Origin: Caprimulgus europaeus
Taxonomy: Eukaryota > Chordata > Aves > Caprimulgiformes > Caprimulgidae
NCBI GenBank assembly: GCA_907165065.1
Contig: OU015534.1
Span: 14,267,686 to 14,331,685, forward strand
DNA: 64,000 nucleotides
Reading direction: 5' to 3'
Shown here: piece after piece, positions 34,691 through 47,900 of the stretch
How positions within the stretch are numbered: the first letter of the stretch is position 1
Layout: each line of letters starts with the position of its first letter
Position numbers and translations under genes: made by a program
The notes under the pieces: generated by a model
Databases searched by the model: none
The model's input: the letters and a program-made list of their open reading frames with translations, nothing else
What the model was told of the DNA's origin: nothing

Positions 34691-37600
34691 GCCTGAAAGC
34701 AGTTAACTGCCATATAGTAATTTTTATTCTGGCAGATAGCTTTGAGGGGGGTTTAATCTCAAATTAAATAAAATGTTTTTCTTCTGAAACTTTGCTTGCT
34801 TAAAAGCAATTACTGGTATATTATATAGTTGTAGAGAAAAACACTTCACCAGTTATACATTGTTCACTCTGGCCCCTTCCTTTGGGTTGTCCAAGAATGG
34901 CAGTTACAGTGTATAGACTTACAGTTTGTGCTAAAAAGCTTTTGGCTATTGAGCCATACTAGCTGTCATTTCAAGTGAATCCCTTCAATCAACATAATAA
35001 AATTTGTTATCAAAATCCTATATAATTAATTCATTGTAATCTATCAAACCTGAAGGAACTGTTAGGATAGAAAAGAAATTGATTTTTTTTATTATTGTTA
35101 CTAGAGTCACAGGAGTTTCGAGAAGAATGAAGAAACAATAGGGCAAGTTGCACGGTGTGCTACACAAATTTACACAGCTGAGGATTTTTCCCTCAGGGTT
35201 AACTAAAGTTTGATTCAGATATGAAGGAATCTGGCGTTAGGAAAATAGAGACACTTTCTATTTGTAAAAGCAAATCTGTGCACAAAATTCCGAACAACTA
35301 AAGAGCATATAGTTTCTGAAGCAAAGGAGCTCTATGTGTGTTACAGTACACTGGATAGGACCAGCACTATGTACTGAAGAATTACTCCAAGCCTTCAATA
35401 AATATTTACTCCGCTGTTTAATAAAAATTGAATAACACTTAGAAATTAACAGTCACGTGATGTGAATACATTCCTGCAGAAGTACATACCCCCCTGTTGC
35501 AGAAAAGATTCCGTATTTTAGCTTTTACAATAACTTTTTTGCTTTTTCTGAGTGACTGGGACAAGTATTGGAAAGCAGAGAGCTGCAGAATGGCTGGGAA
35601 TCACCAAACTAGAAAATGTGTATTATATTTCCTTACATCTTCCAAATAACATTTCTGTGACATCAGAGTAGCTGCATTACCACATTACCTTTTTTCCTGA
35701 CTTTTCTTTCTCAGATTCTGAACTGAAGTATCTCCAGATTGGCTTATGTTGGCTGTACTCCACCTGAGGTCAGAGTGCAGCACCTCAATGCTCATGTTCA
35801 GTCAGTTGTTTCAGTTGTCACCTGTGTTAAGCTGGGGATACCACATTTCCAATCATGCTGTTAGTTTTTTAAAGCCAGAGGTTTTCCACAATTAACATCA
35901 GCTGTTGGCTGGGTTACGTCCATGCAGGGTGTTTTTCACATCCACCATCTGCACCTACTATATTGTCAATGATTGACAAGATCAGTGTCCTTCCAGCCTG
36001 TGTTCCTGTGGATGTGGACACGGTCCCTGCCAGTGCTGTGGTGACGCTCACCCTCCCTTGCCGCTCCTTCGCAGACACAAGTTATCTGAGAGTGAGAGCT
36101 CAGCATTCACTTCAGCTTCACACTCTCATCCCTCTGTGCTGAGAATTCTACAGGCTTCAGTAAATGTGGTTCTTTCTACTCTGTCATAAAATATTTTGCC
36201 CACGTAACCCCTATGGGGAAGAGAGACCAATAAGTCTCAGATGACAAACTGAGACAAGCCTGCTTAGGAGATAATAGTCAATAATGATGGATATGGCTTC
36301 ATCCCCTTTTCTGCAGCACTGCTGCATGTGTACTGTACTATATGTTCTTAGGAATATTTTACACAGCTCAAGCAAGTGAAACTGAGGTATCTCAATAAGT
36401 GCCTTGATAAATAAGTTATCTGCTTGTGCATTCTTTGCACATACCTGCAGTCATTCTCCCAAGAACACAATAAAGCTAAAGACAACCATTTGATATCATC
36501 TGTAAATAACTTGTTTTTTAAAACTTTTTAGGAAGGAACAGTCCAGAGATATTAATATATGCTGAACATGGCATACTGTTTTACTATTACTCTATTAGTT
36601 TATTTCTCAATGAAAAAGGTCTATCTTCACAGTTTCTAAAATGTGGTAGAAGAGTGAATCTACATTAAGGTTTTGATTTAGATCAGGAGGGCAATTTTTC
36701 AAGTAAATACCTCATTTGTTCCTATTTGCTGAGATTTGTGTCATATCAACGAGTGGTCTTGGAATTTATGAGCTGGATTCTTTTCTAATGAAAAATAAAC
36801 CAGAAGCAAAGCTCCAGGAACAAATCCAATGCACTCTGGCTGCTAATGGACATACAGGTCACTGGAACTGCTAAAAATTAATAAGAAATATCTTCCCCCC
36901 ACACACACACATATAGACATTCACACAAGCTGTTTTATTCTACAGATCTTGTACCATGTTTGAGTACATCTAAGATGAGAGCCATTGTGCATGATTCAGT
37001 CTATTAACAGAAGTAACAAAGTTTTCTCTTAGTTTATATTTATGTGTATGGATTTCAGACAGATTCCCTGTGGCAAGATTGTACAGAATTAGTGGGCTTT
37101 TTAGCATATAACCAAGATACATGGATAGATAATTTGTTTAATTATAACATCTAGAGTGATTTTTAAATACTTCAGGCATGATTATGTCTCTTCCAATCAG
37201 TAACATTAAAATAAAATGACACTATGATACAGTGCTAGGAAAGCTTTGATAAAAATTAGGCCGCTCAAATGAGTATCTACAAAAGGTGCTTAAGCAATCT
37301 ATAGAAACAGTCTATTTTAACTTCAGTTTATGAAACATTTTCATTGGATGCCCATAAATGTAACTTTGCTACTTTCTATGGTTCTTGAATTATGTTTTTT
37401 CATTGGCATCAGTGAGTGTTATGAAACATGTTATAAATTACGAGGGAATTTGTCTTGTGATTTATAATCCTGATCTCAGTTGCAAGAATGCTTAATATCA
37501 TTGTAACTTAAAATGACTCTTTGCTAGTCTCAGCCTTACTTTTCATTGCAACACAAAATCATGAACTACTAATATCAAAATAAACTTAACATCCAGGCAG

Positions 37601-38234
37601 AACCCAAATGCTGATGATTTTAACACATTCCTCTAACTCTCTGATAAATAAAGTGTGCTCTTGAAAATAAATCTCTCAGATATGTAGCTTATATCAATAA
37701 TTTGTAAAATGAGCCATGTAAATGTTTGTGGGACCTGCCTATTTGGGTTTAGGAATATGATGAGTTTCTATACAAGAAATCCAGTTGAGTTAGTCACATG
37801 CTGAGACATTTGCAAGCGTAGATCCCTGGTGAGAAAAACTCTACAGGACAGGAAGACTGAAAAAATGATGTTGGATTAATTTCTGAGAGAAAGTATTTAG
37901 GAGTTGGTGAATCAATCAAGTGAAATCAGACTAAAAGCCAAGTTAAATGTATGCTGTTTTCCTTTAATTACAGGTTTTCACATTCTGATAATTTAAAAAG
38001 TAAAAAAAAAGAAAAAGAAAAAAGAAAATAACAATTGCAACTTACCACAAATTGCAAAGAGATTTTGTGATACCAGGTTAAAAAAAGTCCTGTCGGAGCC
38101 CTCTAATTATACAAGGATTGCAATTCCTTCTTAAACAGAAATACACAATCCTGGGAAAAGTCAACTAGGTGACTGTTCTGTGATCTTTAGCTGAACATGC
38201 AGAAATGTTAACATTGCCCTTTCTGCTTCTGCAG
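34691..38234. other. Noncoding DNA in the proposed intron
   Basis: No exon supported. A slightly GC-richer part lies at 35930-36080 and a short CA run at 36897-36912. A tiny segment after TTTCCTTTAATTACAG (37975-38000) has good acceptor sequence but only about eight open codons. Confidence 0.45.
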
Positions 38235-38283
38235 ATCTTCAAATACAAGAGTTTTGCCCCTTTTGACCCAAAAGGAGGAAGTG
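38235..38283 (+). CDS. 49-bp internal exon of plus-strand locus
   Basis: The acceptor is near ideal (TTGCCCTTTCTGCTTCTGCAG) and the donor is AGTG|GTAAGC. The phase-0 frame reads IFKYKSFAPFDPKGGS and leaves one base. That single G completes a valine codon with the 2-nt start of exon 59979-60031, and equally with exon 54803-55020. Charged and aromatic composition is typical of a cytosolic juxtamembrane or linker segment, but no family is recognised. A second frame is also open, so frame choice depends on the phase chain. Confidence 0.45.
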
Positions 38284-39919
38284 GTAAGCAGATTGCCAGC
38301 AGCACAGTAGGCACTTCGTGGAGACCTAGTCAATTAAGGGCTTTAAATGTCAAACCCAATATTTTTAACCCAATCTACAAAACCAGTCAGTGAAAGAGTG
38401 GGCGAACTTACTAATGTCCAGTTGCACAGAGTAAATAAACTAAGGTTATTTAAAGGAACCTTTCATTCTGGTTTTTTGATGTTTAAAAAAAGCAGAGCCT
38501 GGGTAGTAAAGGGTCCTGCTGAAAACAAGGAAGTCAGTGTGCACAGGCACACCTCATTTTAGAGCACAAGTGGGATTTTTAAAAGGTTAGTGTTGCTGAA
38601 CAACAAACAGGGTATTTTCAGCAACATTATCCACGGAAGGAGTATCTAATCTGAAAAGGCATTCATAATGACAATGTCGATTAAAGGAATTCACAGGGAT
38701 TTTTCTACTGCTTTAAACTTTCTATTTCTTTCTTGCAAGCTTTCCTTTTCTCTGTGAGCTGTCTCTGGATAAATCCCAAACTCTCCAAGTCAGTGGCAAA
38801 ACTCCTCAGTATTTCACCTTTCAAAGTTTGTTGCAAGCTTTCATAAATAGAAAAGATGGCTAATGGTGCTCAGAAAAGGCAATGTGCAAATTTCCACACA
38901 CTGTTTGAGAAAAAGAATTAAGTAATTCTTATTTTCCCTATTTTTGTCTCATTTTGAGGAAGTTATTTTTCTTAACAGATTCTTCAGTACTCATGCAAAC
39001 TCCCAGCCATGGTATGTGGCTTTGACAGTGAGCTAGGGGAATGGCATGCATAACATTCAGATCAGGACACCAAGTGACACAGCAAGTACTCTTACAGCTT
39101 TGACCTTCAACTCCTTTTCCACACTGACTCACACTTTACAGTACCCACCAGGCAGCAAAAAGCACTTTGCTGACAAAAGCTGCTTTTCACTTACAGTCAA
39201 AGTGGTGAAAATATCCTAGGTAAAAGGATATTTTTTTCTTTCCTTTCCCTATGATGAATGCCAAAGAAAAATGAACAAAAATGGGAAACAATTTCTTAGG
39301 AAGTACCTTATTTTTGACATAGCTCTATTTTCTGCCTGATTTAATGGGAGGCAAGAAAATGGCAAATTTAAGAGCAAACTTGAAAATAGTCATCACATTG
39401 GTTTGCTGACCGGTTAGTTTCAGAGTGAGTGACCTAATTTGGTCCTTAAAATTCCCTCCTGTTTGATAGCACAAAAAAAGCCTGTGTGTTAAAATGTGCA
39501 TCTCATTACATTGTGCAGCACAAACCTCCATAATGTGATGTGATATGACATGAAGTTAAAAAAAAAAAAAAGTCATTTTTGCTTCTGCTAAGACCACATA
39601 TTCCAATATTTTAAAAGTCTTTGAACATAGGTGCCTCAGAAGTCACACTGCTGTCTTAGAAACGCATGAGTACTCCACTGACAAAAATTGTCCTCTTAAT
39701 TCTGGTCTTATCTAACTCTCAGTTCTGTTTTTTTAAACATTCCTTTTCAAAGGGAGATAAATCACTAATTCAAACACAGTTAACTGTCTTTATCCCAAGA
39801 ATGAAAGACTGTGTCAGTTCCACAATTACTTTAAAGTGGGCAGAGACTCAGTGACCACTAACAACAGCTGAAAACATGGCCCTCTCAGTTTCACTGTCTC
39901 AACTTCCAAAGATATTGTT
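38284..39919. other. Noncoding DNA in the proposed intron
   Basis: No feature recognised beyond A-rich runs. Confidence 0.45.
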
Positions 39920-40025
39920 CAGGGCCAGATTCTGCTACTGGCTATTCTACCATAAACAGAGGATAACTCAAGTGAAATAAATGTTACTTAGACTTGCATG
40001 AATAAAGTTAAGATTTGCCCTACAC
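39920..40025. repeat. Remnant resembling an old amniote interspersed repeat
   Basis: Starts AGGGCCAGATTCTGCTACTG, continues through degenerate 'GGATAACTCAAGTGAAATAA'-type sequence and ends AGATTTGCCC. The ends are roughly complementary (GGCCAGATTCT versus AGATTTGCCC), as in palindromic elements common in reptile genomes. Divergence is high, and the call is by eye. Confidence 0.42.
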
Positions 40026-41847
40026 CTTCAGTTTTACTCAGAGGTTAAACTCCTACTGCTTTAGAGCAAATTAGGAGTTACCTAAAGACTAGCAGGGAAA
40101 ACCACACCAAGAAACTCCATATTTCATCTTCCAGAAGATTTTCCAAGGATCACATGTAATTTCTTATTTGTTTCTCTGTTAGGTAGATAAAGCAAGATTT
40201 AGGCTTCCAGCTCAGCATGCAGCTACTTGTACATATATTTTCTGGATTCCATTTCAGCACAAATAGCACATGTTTATTTAATTGAATGGGGCAAGGATGG
40301 GTTTGAGTAGAGAACCAGATGAAAGCTTGTAGATTTCTATGGAGAGTTGTGTGCGTGCATGTATGCGCGAGAGTGTGCGAGGCTGAGGGATGGCAGGGCA
40401 TCCAGGCAAAAGGGACACTACTTTTTGCATATATTTGATCAGCTGCCCCTCTGCACCTCGTGTCTGCAGGGTTTGGCTGAGCCCAGCCACTGCATTCACA
40501 CCAAAAGAACTCTTCCCTGAGACACTCTGTGAGAAGAAAGTCAGGGATGAGGCTGTGACTCCTGCCCCTCCAACCCACCCCACTCCTTTCATCCCTTCCC
40601 ACACCACAGGAAGGGAAAAACCCTGCTATGAAAGGTCCCATCCAAGTGGGGATCAGGAGGCAAAGGGTACTATCCCACCTACTTTCTTTCATTCAAATGA
40701 ATCTAAAAATCTGATGTGTAAACAGAGATGAATTCTAATCAGGCTGTTATAGAGTCAGCTCCTGAAGCCTGCACTCAGTCCTTTCTCAGTCAGGGAACAT
40801 TGAGTGAAATATGAGTAAAATCCCTCAGTGTTTATATAAAAAACAGTAATAAGTAAAAGCATAATTAGCAGGATGCACGTTTGTTCCCCCTCTTGGGCTT
40901 GTCCCCTGCTGCCACTCACCACATGGTACCATCCTGGGGTGGCAGGGAAATCTGGGTAAAAACCAACCTGGCACACTTGACAGCCACAGCTCTTGGGTCT
41001 GGCACTGACCCTTTACTCCTTCCATCTGTGCTGCTGCCCAGCAAACTGGGCACACAAACAAAGGGAGTTAGATCGCTGTGAAGCAATTTTGTGAGGAAAA
41101 AACAACTTCAGATTAAGAAAGCCCTAAAATATCTCAACTGAATTAATGGTCAGATTGTACTCTGTTAGGATTTGGTGTTGGTTCAGGAGGAGCTTCAGGA
41201 TGGTGGAGGTGAAAGCAGTGCGGGAAGTGATCTTTATCTCACGCTGTTATTTAGCATCAAAACCCTCAACAGAGTAATGGGCCAGGAGGGAATATTTTGT
41301 AACATGGTGATACATATGTTCCATAAAAAAAAGCAAGATACTAATCCACCTTAGCTCTCTGTAGTCCCCATAATTAAAACACGTTATCCTGGAATGAAAT
41401 GATAATCAGCAGGGGGAGAGGAGGGTGTCTGACAGAGGCTGCTGTAAATTCCTTTAAGCTCTGGCACTGTCTGAATTCTGCATGTGGGATTTTCATTGAA
41501 GGAGTATATTTCAACCATTACATTAGCCTGTGTTTTGCCTGTGAATGGTGGTGAGTCTACTGGTAGGCTGCCAAGTGACTAGGAAGGTAGAGAAAAAACA
41601 AATGAAAATAAAACCTAAGCAATCTCTCACTGTCCCCTGGTATATACAGGCATGGCTCTTCCTTCCAGTCAGTTATGTATTTAGCTTTTATTTATTTTTC
41701 TTCTTCCAAAAAAAAAGAAACCAGTCCAAAAGTCTAATTTCACTCAGTTAATGCCTCATTATATACAGGAGAAAGCCTGGTGTCTGTAGTCCCTGCTATA
41801 CTCTGTGTGCTGCTTTGTCTCTGGGAGTGAAAGATGAGGCAGGGCTC
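40026..41847. other. Noncoding DNA, moderately GC-rich at 40.3-41.1 kb
   Basis: Overlapping ORFs on both strands (for example 40150-40692 minus, 40390-40731 plus) reflect fewer stop codons in GC-richer sequence. None has a splice chain or recognisable motif. Confidence 0.45.
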
Positions 41848-41925
41848 CATAGATGAAATCCTGGATCCATTAAAGGCAAGAGGAGTTTTGCCACTGACTT
41901 GTATGGGGTCATGATTTTGCCCTGA
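41848..41925. repeat. Palindromic old amniote repeat remnant
   Basis: Left arm GATGAAATCCTGGATCCATT, centre GAGTTTTGCCACTGACTT, right arm TATGGGGTCATGATTTTGCC. This matches the layout of a widespread reptile/bird short palindromic element in which a 'GAAATCCTGG..CCATTGA' arm is mirrored. It is imperfect and old. Confidence 0.5.
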
Positions 41926-44900
41926 GTCTTTTTTCTATCTCATAGAATGTCAGGTGGCCTGTCAGAGCTGATGCCTAATTGCCACATTAGGCTTACATGA
42001 TCAGATACAATTTCCCCAAATCTAAACTGTTGGGGTCTGCATGGAGTGTAGACCAGATAAAATACAATTTTAACACAAAACATTCACACATTTATGGAAG
42101 TATGCAAGTGATTTCTAGTATGAATACGTATCAAGAATGCACCTAACAGTTTTAAAGCAAATCAAGTTTTTCACAATGATATAAAGTAACCTGAGGTTGC
42201 AAATAGACAACTACGAAATCTAATTGCTTTCATACCAGTTCTTCACAATGAAGCCACCATGACTGGGTGGGTAATATCATCATTACCTCGAATTTATATC
42301 AAAGCAGCATGGGGCTCTTAATCTTTTCCGGGAGCTAACACTAAACACACACAAATAATAATAAGAGTAATACCTGTAAAGGTTTGGAAACAGTGAACAT
42401 TTTGCCAGCACATCTGTGCATCTTGTTTGGCCATAGAAATTAATTACCTGGAATTGACTGACAAAGCAAGGGCAGTTTTCAGATCATTTGTTCAGTGTAA
42501 TGTACTATTGTAATGGCTATTCAAGCTCAACATGTTTTACACAGTTTCCATATACTTTGAAATTTTTACTGCAACATCTCAGAAAACACAAAGTTGAGTG
42601 AAAATTGTACTGTATGTTTTCCAAATAACAAAATAAAGCCTGAAATTGATTCCTTTGTTTTGGAATTATGCAATTTCAGTGAGGATATCCTAAATCTAGT
42701 ATTAGCCTCCTCAGAGAATAACAGAGATTTAACTGATGTTGTTATCTTAGCAATAACAACTCCATCTTGTAGAAATTATAAGAGCAAGGGAATATCTAAA
42801 ACCTGAAGATTTAAAGCAGTTTAAAACATTTAAAACTTTCATAAATCATGAAGTTTTAAAACATTTTAGCATTCTAATCTACCTCTTGCTTTTCCACTCT
42901 AAACCAGCAATATAAAACCAGACATTACCCAGCACAGCTGGTGGTGTCAACAACTCTGAAGAAAGGCTGAATTTTGCAGGATGCATCAGAACAAGACTTT
43001 CTAATAAAGCTGTAAACTTCAGCAAAGGTGAGACAAAACTTTTCACAACATTGTCAGCCTTGATACAGCCACAGCACAAGGTCCTGCATTGGGCAAAGCT
43101 ACTGACTGAGGTGAGTGGGGGCTCAGACTGGTGAGGGTCTGCACGGTTTGGGCATACTGCCAATAAATCTGCGTAGTGCTGAGAGGCTAAAAGCCTGGTG
43201 CGTTCACATGAGGAATTGCCTTCCAATGAATGCAGTTGCATGAATGTAAAACTAATGCAACAGGGAAGACTGTCTGTAGGATGGGGAAGACTGCCTGCAT
43301 AGAATAATAACCCTCTCAGTGATTATTTCTGTATTTTTAGAACTGAACTTGGGCTGAACCTCAAGGTTACAAAACTTCCTGGTAACTTATGTACAGGCCT
43401 CTGCGTTTTTGGCTCCTAGCCTAGATAAGGACTGAAAGCACAAATAATCAGTCTAAGGACTGTTCTCACAATGTTTCCCACTCAAATGAGAGAGGAAGCA
43501 GGGAGAATCTCACAGAGCTGTCTGTTTTCAGATGACTTCCAGCCCTGTTTTCAGACCTGCTGCGTCTGTCGAAAAGCCCTGGAGTACAGCCTATTCTACT
43601 TCTCCCCACCTCCTGCATCAGCTACTGCTTGTTCAGCAGCATGTCCAGGGGTACCAGGTGGGGCAGAGACCTGCATGTTGGCTCTCTCACTGTATGAACC
43701 ATGGGTCTGGTCTTGAGGAATGCCCTGTAGATATCCTGCATATCTGCATTGACTCCAGTGAAATACTCTGCTTGGTGCCTATCCTGTCACACATCACTTA
43801 AATCTCACTCTGAGTTTGTTCAAAGGAAATAAAAGTATATACTTGTGCACTGTTCTAAGCCAAATCCTGGCTACAAGTGTTTTTAGTAATTGTTCACCAA
43901 CTTTTATACAGTCTACTTTCTCTGTGCCAATAGTTTTTATTTCTTTCCTCTCTGTGCCTTCTGTTCCAATCACTTTCTCTCCCAGTTTTAAAATTGCATC
44001 TTTTTTTTAATTATTTTTTGTTGGTGAAAGCAGAGTTTCAGGGAAAATGGAATGCATGTTCTTATGGGAAAACAGACACGGGTAGTGCAGAAAATAAAAT
44101 AAAAAATAGGATCAGTTGGAAGTTCTGAATGTGTTTCACTGATCTTGGCCACAAAATCCTAAATTTCACTCTGGGTCCCCTATTCTGGTTCATCCAGGAG
44201 AGGGGATCATGGAAAGAAATTCTGTTCACCAGGAGGTCTCAGATGAACAGAGACACCTCTTCTGCTTCTCCTCCACATGCTTCCTTTGTCAACCACCACC
44301 TCCTCACCCTTTCTCACTGTTTTCTCAAGACTTTGCCCCATTAAAAATGTAGAAGATGCATATCATGCTTTGTGATCTGCTCTTCCGACTTGTAATTCCC
44401 AAGGAATTTATAAACAAAAGCAGCAGTTGCTCTTTAAGAGACAGAAAGGTGCATCATTTCATACAGGCACATACACTTGTGCCCATCAATTAACCTTTGG
44501 GGCTTCCTAATTCTGTAATAAAACTGCTGCATGTGGTAATGCAGTTAGGACAATAGATTTGCTAAAGTTTGTGCTAATTATTAAATTGTAAATACTTATG
44601 CCCAAGAACAACCGTTTATTGGGTTATTTGTACAGGTTGTGCATGTCTGTGCAACTTGTACGTGTGTGAAAAGCTACTCAATACTTTGGTTGTCTAGTTT
44701 GTGTTGGAAAAGGCCTGTTGATTAACATTACAGCCACTGTTTAATGTTTATGTCACAACTTCATTCTTCTACCTGGCCTGCCTATATTTTCTTTTCAGGC
44801 CTGTTTTCTGATCACACTACTGGCCTTAGTGTCCAAAATACTGCTTGAAGCTGAGGCCAATGCAATTATCACTGCACGCTATTTCAAGCATATGTTCATT

Positions 44901-47900
44901 ATCACTGTTTTGCACAGAGCACACTTGATGAGAAACAATTGATTTTATAGCAACAACTAAGGCATGATACAAATGTCTTTCAATGGGAACAGCTGCTGGG
45001 TGAATTCTTTTGCTGATTAATAAATTGAGTTTCAGGACTTTCGTTTGACTACTAGCTTTTTCCCCCTCCTACAACAAAAAGAGAAAATGCAAAAAGATAA
45101 ATTAAAAAGCCCTAAAACTTCACTGCTTTTCACTAAAAACAACAACCTCGTTAGAAACTAACCCAAATTTAAACAAACAAACAAAAAATAATTAAAGGCA
45201 TTAAAACCAAAGCGTTTGTTTTCAGGAAAAAATTAAACTTCACCTAAAATGACTAATGGGCTTTCCTTCCTCTCCTCCACTTCACTGTGTCCTGGGAATA
45301 TATTTTTTTCGTCACTTGGGTTTAAACTTTTGATTCAGCAGGGTTTGTTTGGTTTGTTTTGTTTGAAGTTGCCTTAATATTGCATCATTTTACTTGAATT
45401 TTCTCACCAAAATACATCTACTAGTTTTAAGTTGCTAAAATGTATTCAGTGTTGTAACACATTTGCTTAAACATACCAGATGGTAAATTAGATTCCCTGA
45501 AAATCTATACTGTTTTTATCTCTGTGTAACTCCTTTCCTTTTGGTATAATTCCTCTAGGTAGTGTGTCAGGAATAACATAAGTGTCAGGAATAACATCAG
45601 GTCTTCAAAAACCTTTTTCTTTGATGCCTGCCTCTAACTTCCCTTAGAGCAGTACTTCACAAAATTATGTTGACTGTTTTTTTTTTAGAATAATTGCAAC
45701 ACCTGGGTGTAGAAGTATTGTCCACAATAGATATTCTGTAGCTGGCACTTCATTATTAGCATTTTGATTGCACTAAATTTATCCTGAGATGAAAAGTAAA
45801 CATCATTATCCTCACTGGAATGCAGTGTGCTTACTTTGCTCTGTAATTACAGGTCTGATCATTACCATTGCCTTTCTTCAATGACCCAGGAGTAGTAGAA
45901 TATGGAGGTAGGGTTAGAGTAATGTGTGATTGATGATGGCTGCTTTCACTACATTATGTGGCATAAGTGAACACCTAACAGATGGATTTCATCACTATGT
46001 AACATATGAATTCCAGTATATGATAAATTTCTGTACCTCCAGTGTACTGTAATGGTCTTTATTAAAATAATGTATTATTCTAGTCAGAACATTCATTAAA
46101 TTACAATTTATGCATTTCATCATACAGTAGTCTTTAAATCTTATAGTTAATGCTTTTCTAAAAAACTATTATTATGCACTGAATTGGTTTGGGGTTTTTT
46201 AAATGTTACAAGATAACCTAACAAATAATTTTGTGTTAAAAATGCAGACAGAGAAGATGTTGTTAGGCTTTCCATGTTCTCCTTGCTCAGAGATGACTGT
46301 CTGACCTGAGAGCTTTTAAAGAAGTTTTACTATTAGTTGTTACACACAAATAGACATTTCTCTTTTGCCTAATTATAAAAGACAGATCTTGACCTCTGCA
46401 CTGGGAAGACCAAATTAACTAGACCGCTGAGGATTCTCTCAATGAAATAGCTTTTATAACCCAAAGTTTCTCCTTAGCTCTGTTTTGGCATAAATATCTG
46501 TACTCAACTCCTAAACATGGATCAAAGTTCTTTAGTAGAAGAAAAGCAGACTCTATGTTCTCCAATTTGTTTCCAGACTATATGTATAGTTTAAAAAATG
46601 CAATAAATACGTACTAACCATCATTAAAGCAACATACTTATTAATCTGCCAAGATCTGACCCCTAGCAGTGTTATTTAAAACTATCCTACTTTCTTACTG
46701 TAAAAAGATTTCAATGTGTAAATAAGATCATTCATGAACTGACTTTGAGGTACCATTTGAAAAAAAAAAATCTAGTCAGCATATTTTAAAGTTTTCTTGT
46801 ATTAATGGCTCTGTACACATCATGACATTTTTACAGGACAATGAATCCTTGCCCTTTTAAAGAGATTTAAAGTTTGGTTTCCCTTGTCTCTTATACAAGC
46901 CCAAAGTCTTAAAAAGTCTGTTCATGGTGTAACCTTCTTGCAGTCTGTAATGACTGGATCATATATTCACTAGCCATAAGAGCAGGTCTTTTAGTTCAAG
47001 CTGTAGAAATAGCTCTTGGCCAAAGCACCATTAAAACTGGAAAAAATACTGGATTTTGGTCCAGCAAATTTCTACATTAGGCTATACAGAGCAAGACTTC
47101 CAATTTGTTACTCAATGTAGACAAAGACAGGAGCTGTCAGACTTTAGTACAACCAGAAAGGTTCTGCTAAATAATAATAGGGATTACTCTGAGATGACTG
47201 GGTAACTTGTCTGAAATAGCTATTAACATCAGCTTGTTCATTTCTTCATTAGTCTCCATCAATCTTGAGAGAAAAGTAGGCAAGCACCCAAAATCCTACT
47301 TTTGATCTAGGCATGTATCAAGAGAGACAGATCCATCCCCACCTCCCTAGGTATCTTTACAAGAAAAACAAAAGACTGAAAAAGAGCAGAGGACCATTGG
47401 CAGGGCAGAAAGCAGGTCGTCATGCTGTGCAGCACAGTCTGGTGTCCAGAAGCAGGTTATCTTTGCAATCCACAGACCCTTCCTATGCAACCTGGAGCAG
47501 CAGGGGTACTTCATAGTTTAAAAGAGGGCAGACACAACCAAGTATGTTATGTTGCAGAAAGAGGGAAGAGTTCTCAAGTCTGACAACACAGCCCTGCTTT
47601 TTATATACAAAGGAATCACTGATGTGACAAGGTACCACATATTTATGTTAATTGGACTTTCTTTGTTTCTAAGAAACTTATTTTATAAGCATCTTTAAAT
47701 GAATCAAAGTTCACACTGGGGTAAATTTTGCTGCTAATAATATTTCTATGTGCTTTACAAAATGGTGATATAATCCAGCATAGTGCCTGAGTTCCTTCTG
47801 AGCTTCATCAGAAAAGACAACCGCAAGTGCTTACACGTCTCCTCAATGTTGTTTCTTTTACAGCCCTTACAATGCTCTTATGACTATTAGAAATTCTACA

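Noticed and set aside
40150..41081. Cluster of overlapping ORFs up to 180 codons on both strands
   Set aside because: Mutual overlap in a GC-richer interval, no consistent splice signals, no recognisable motifs.
43012..43381. Short plus-strand segments with GTGAGA, GTGAGT and GTAACT donors
   Set aside because: Each is open in only one frame for 13-17 codons and their phases do not form a chain with each other or with the plus-strand locus.
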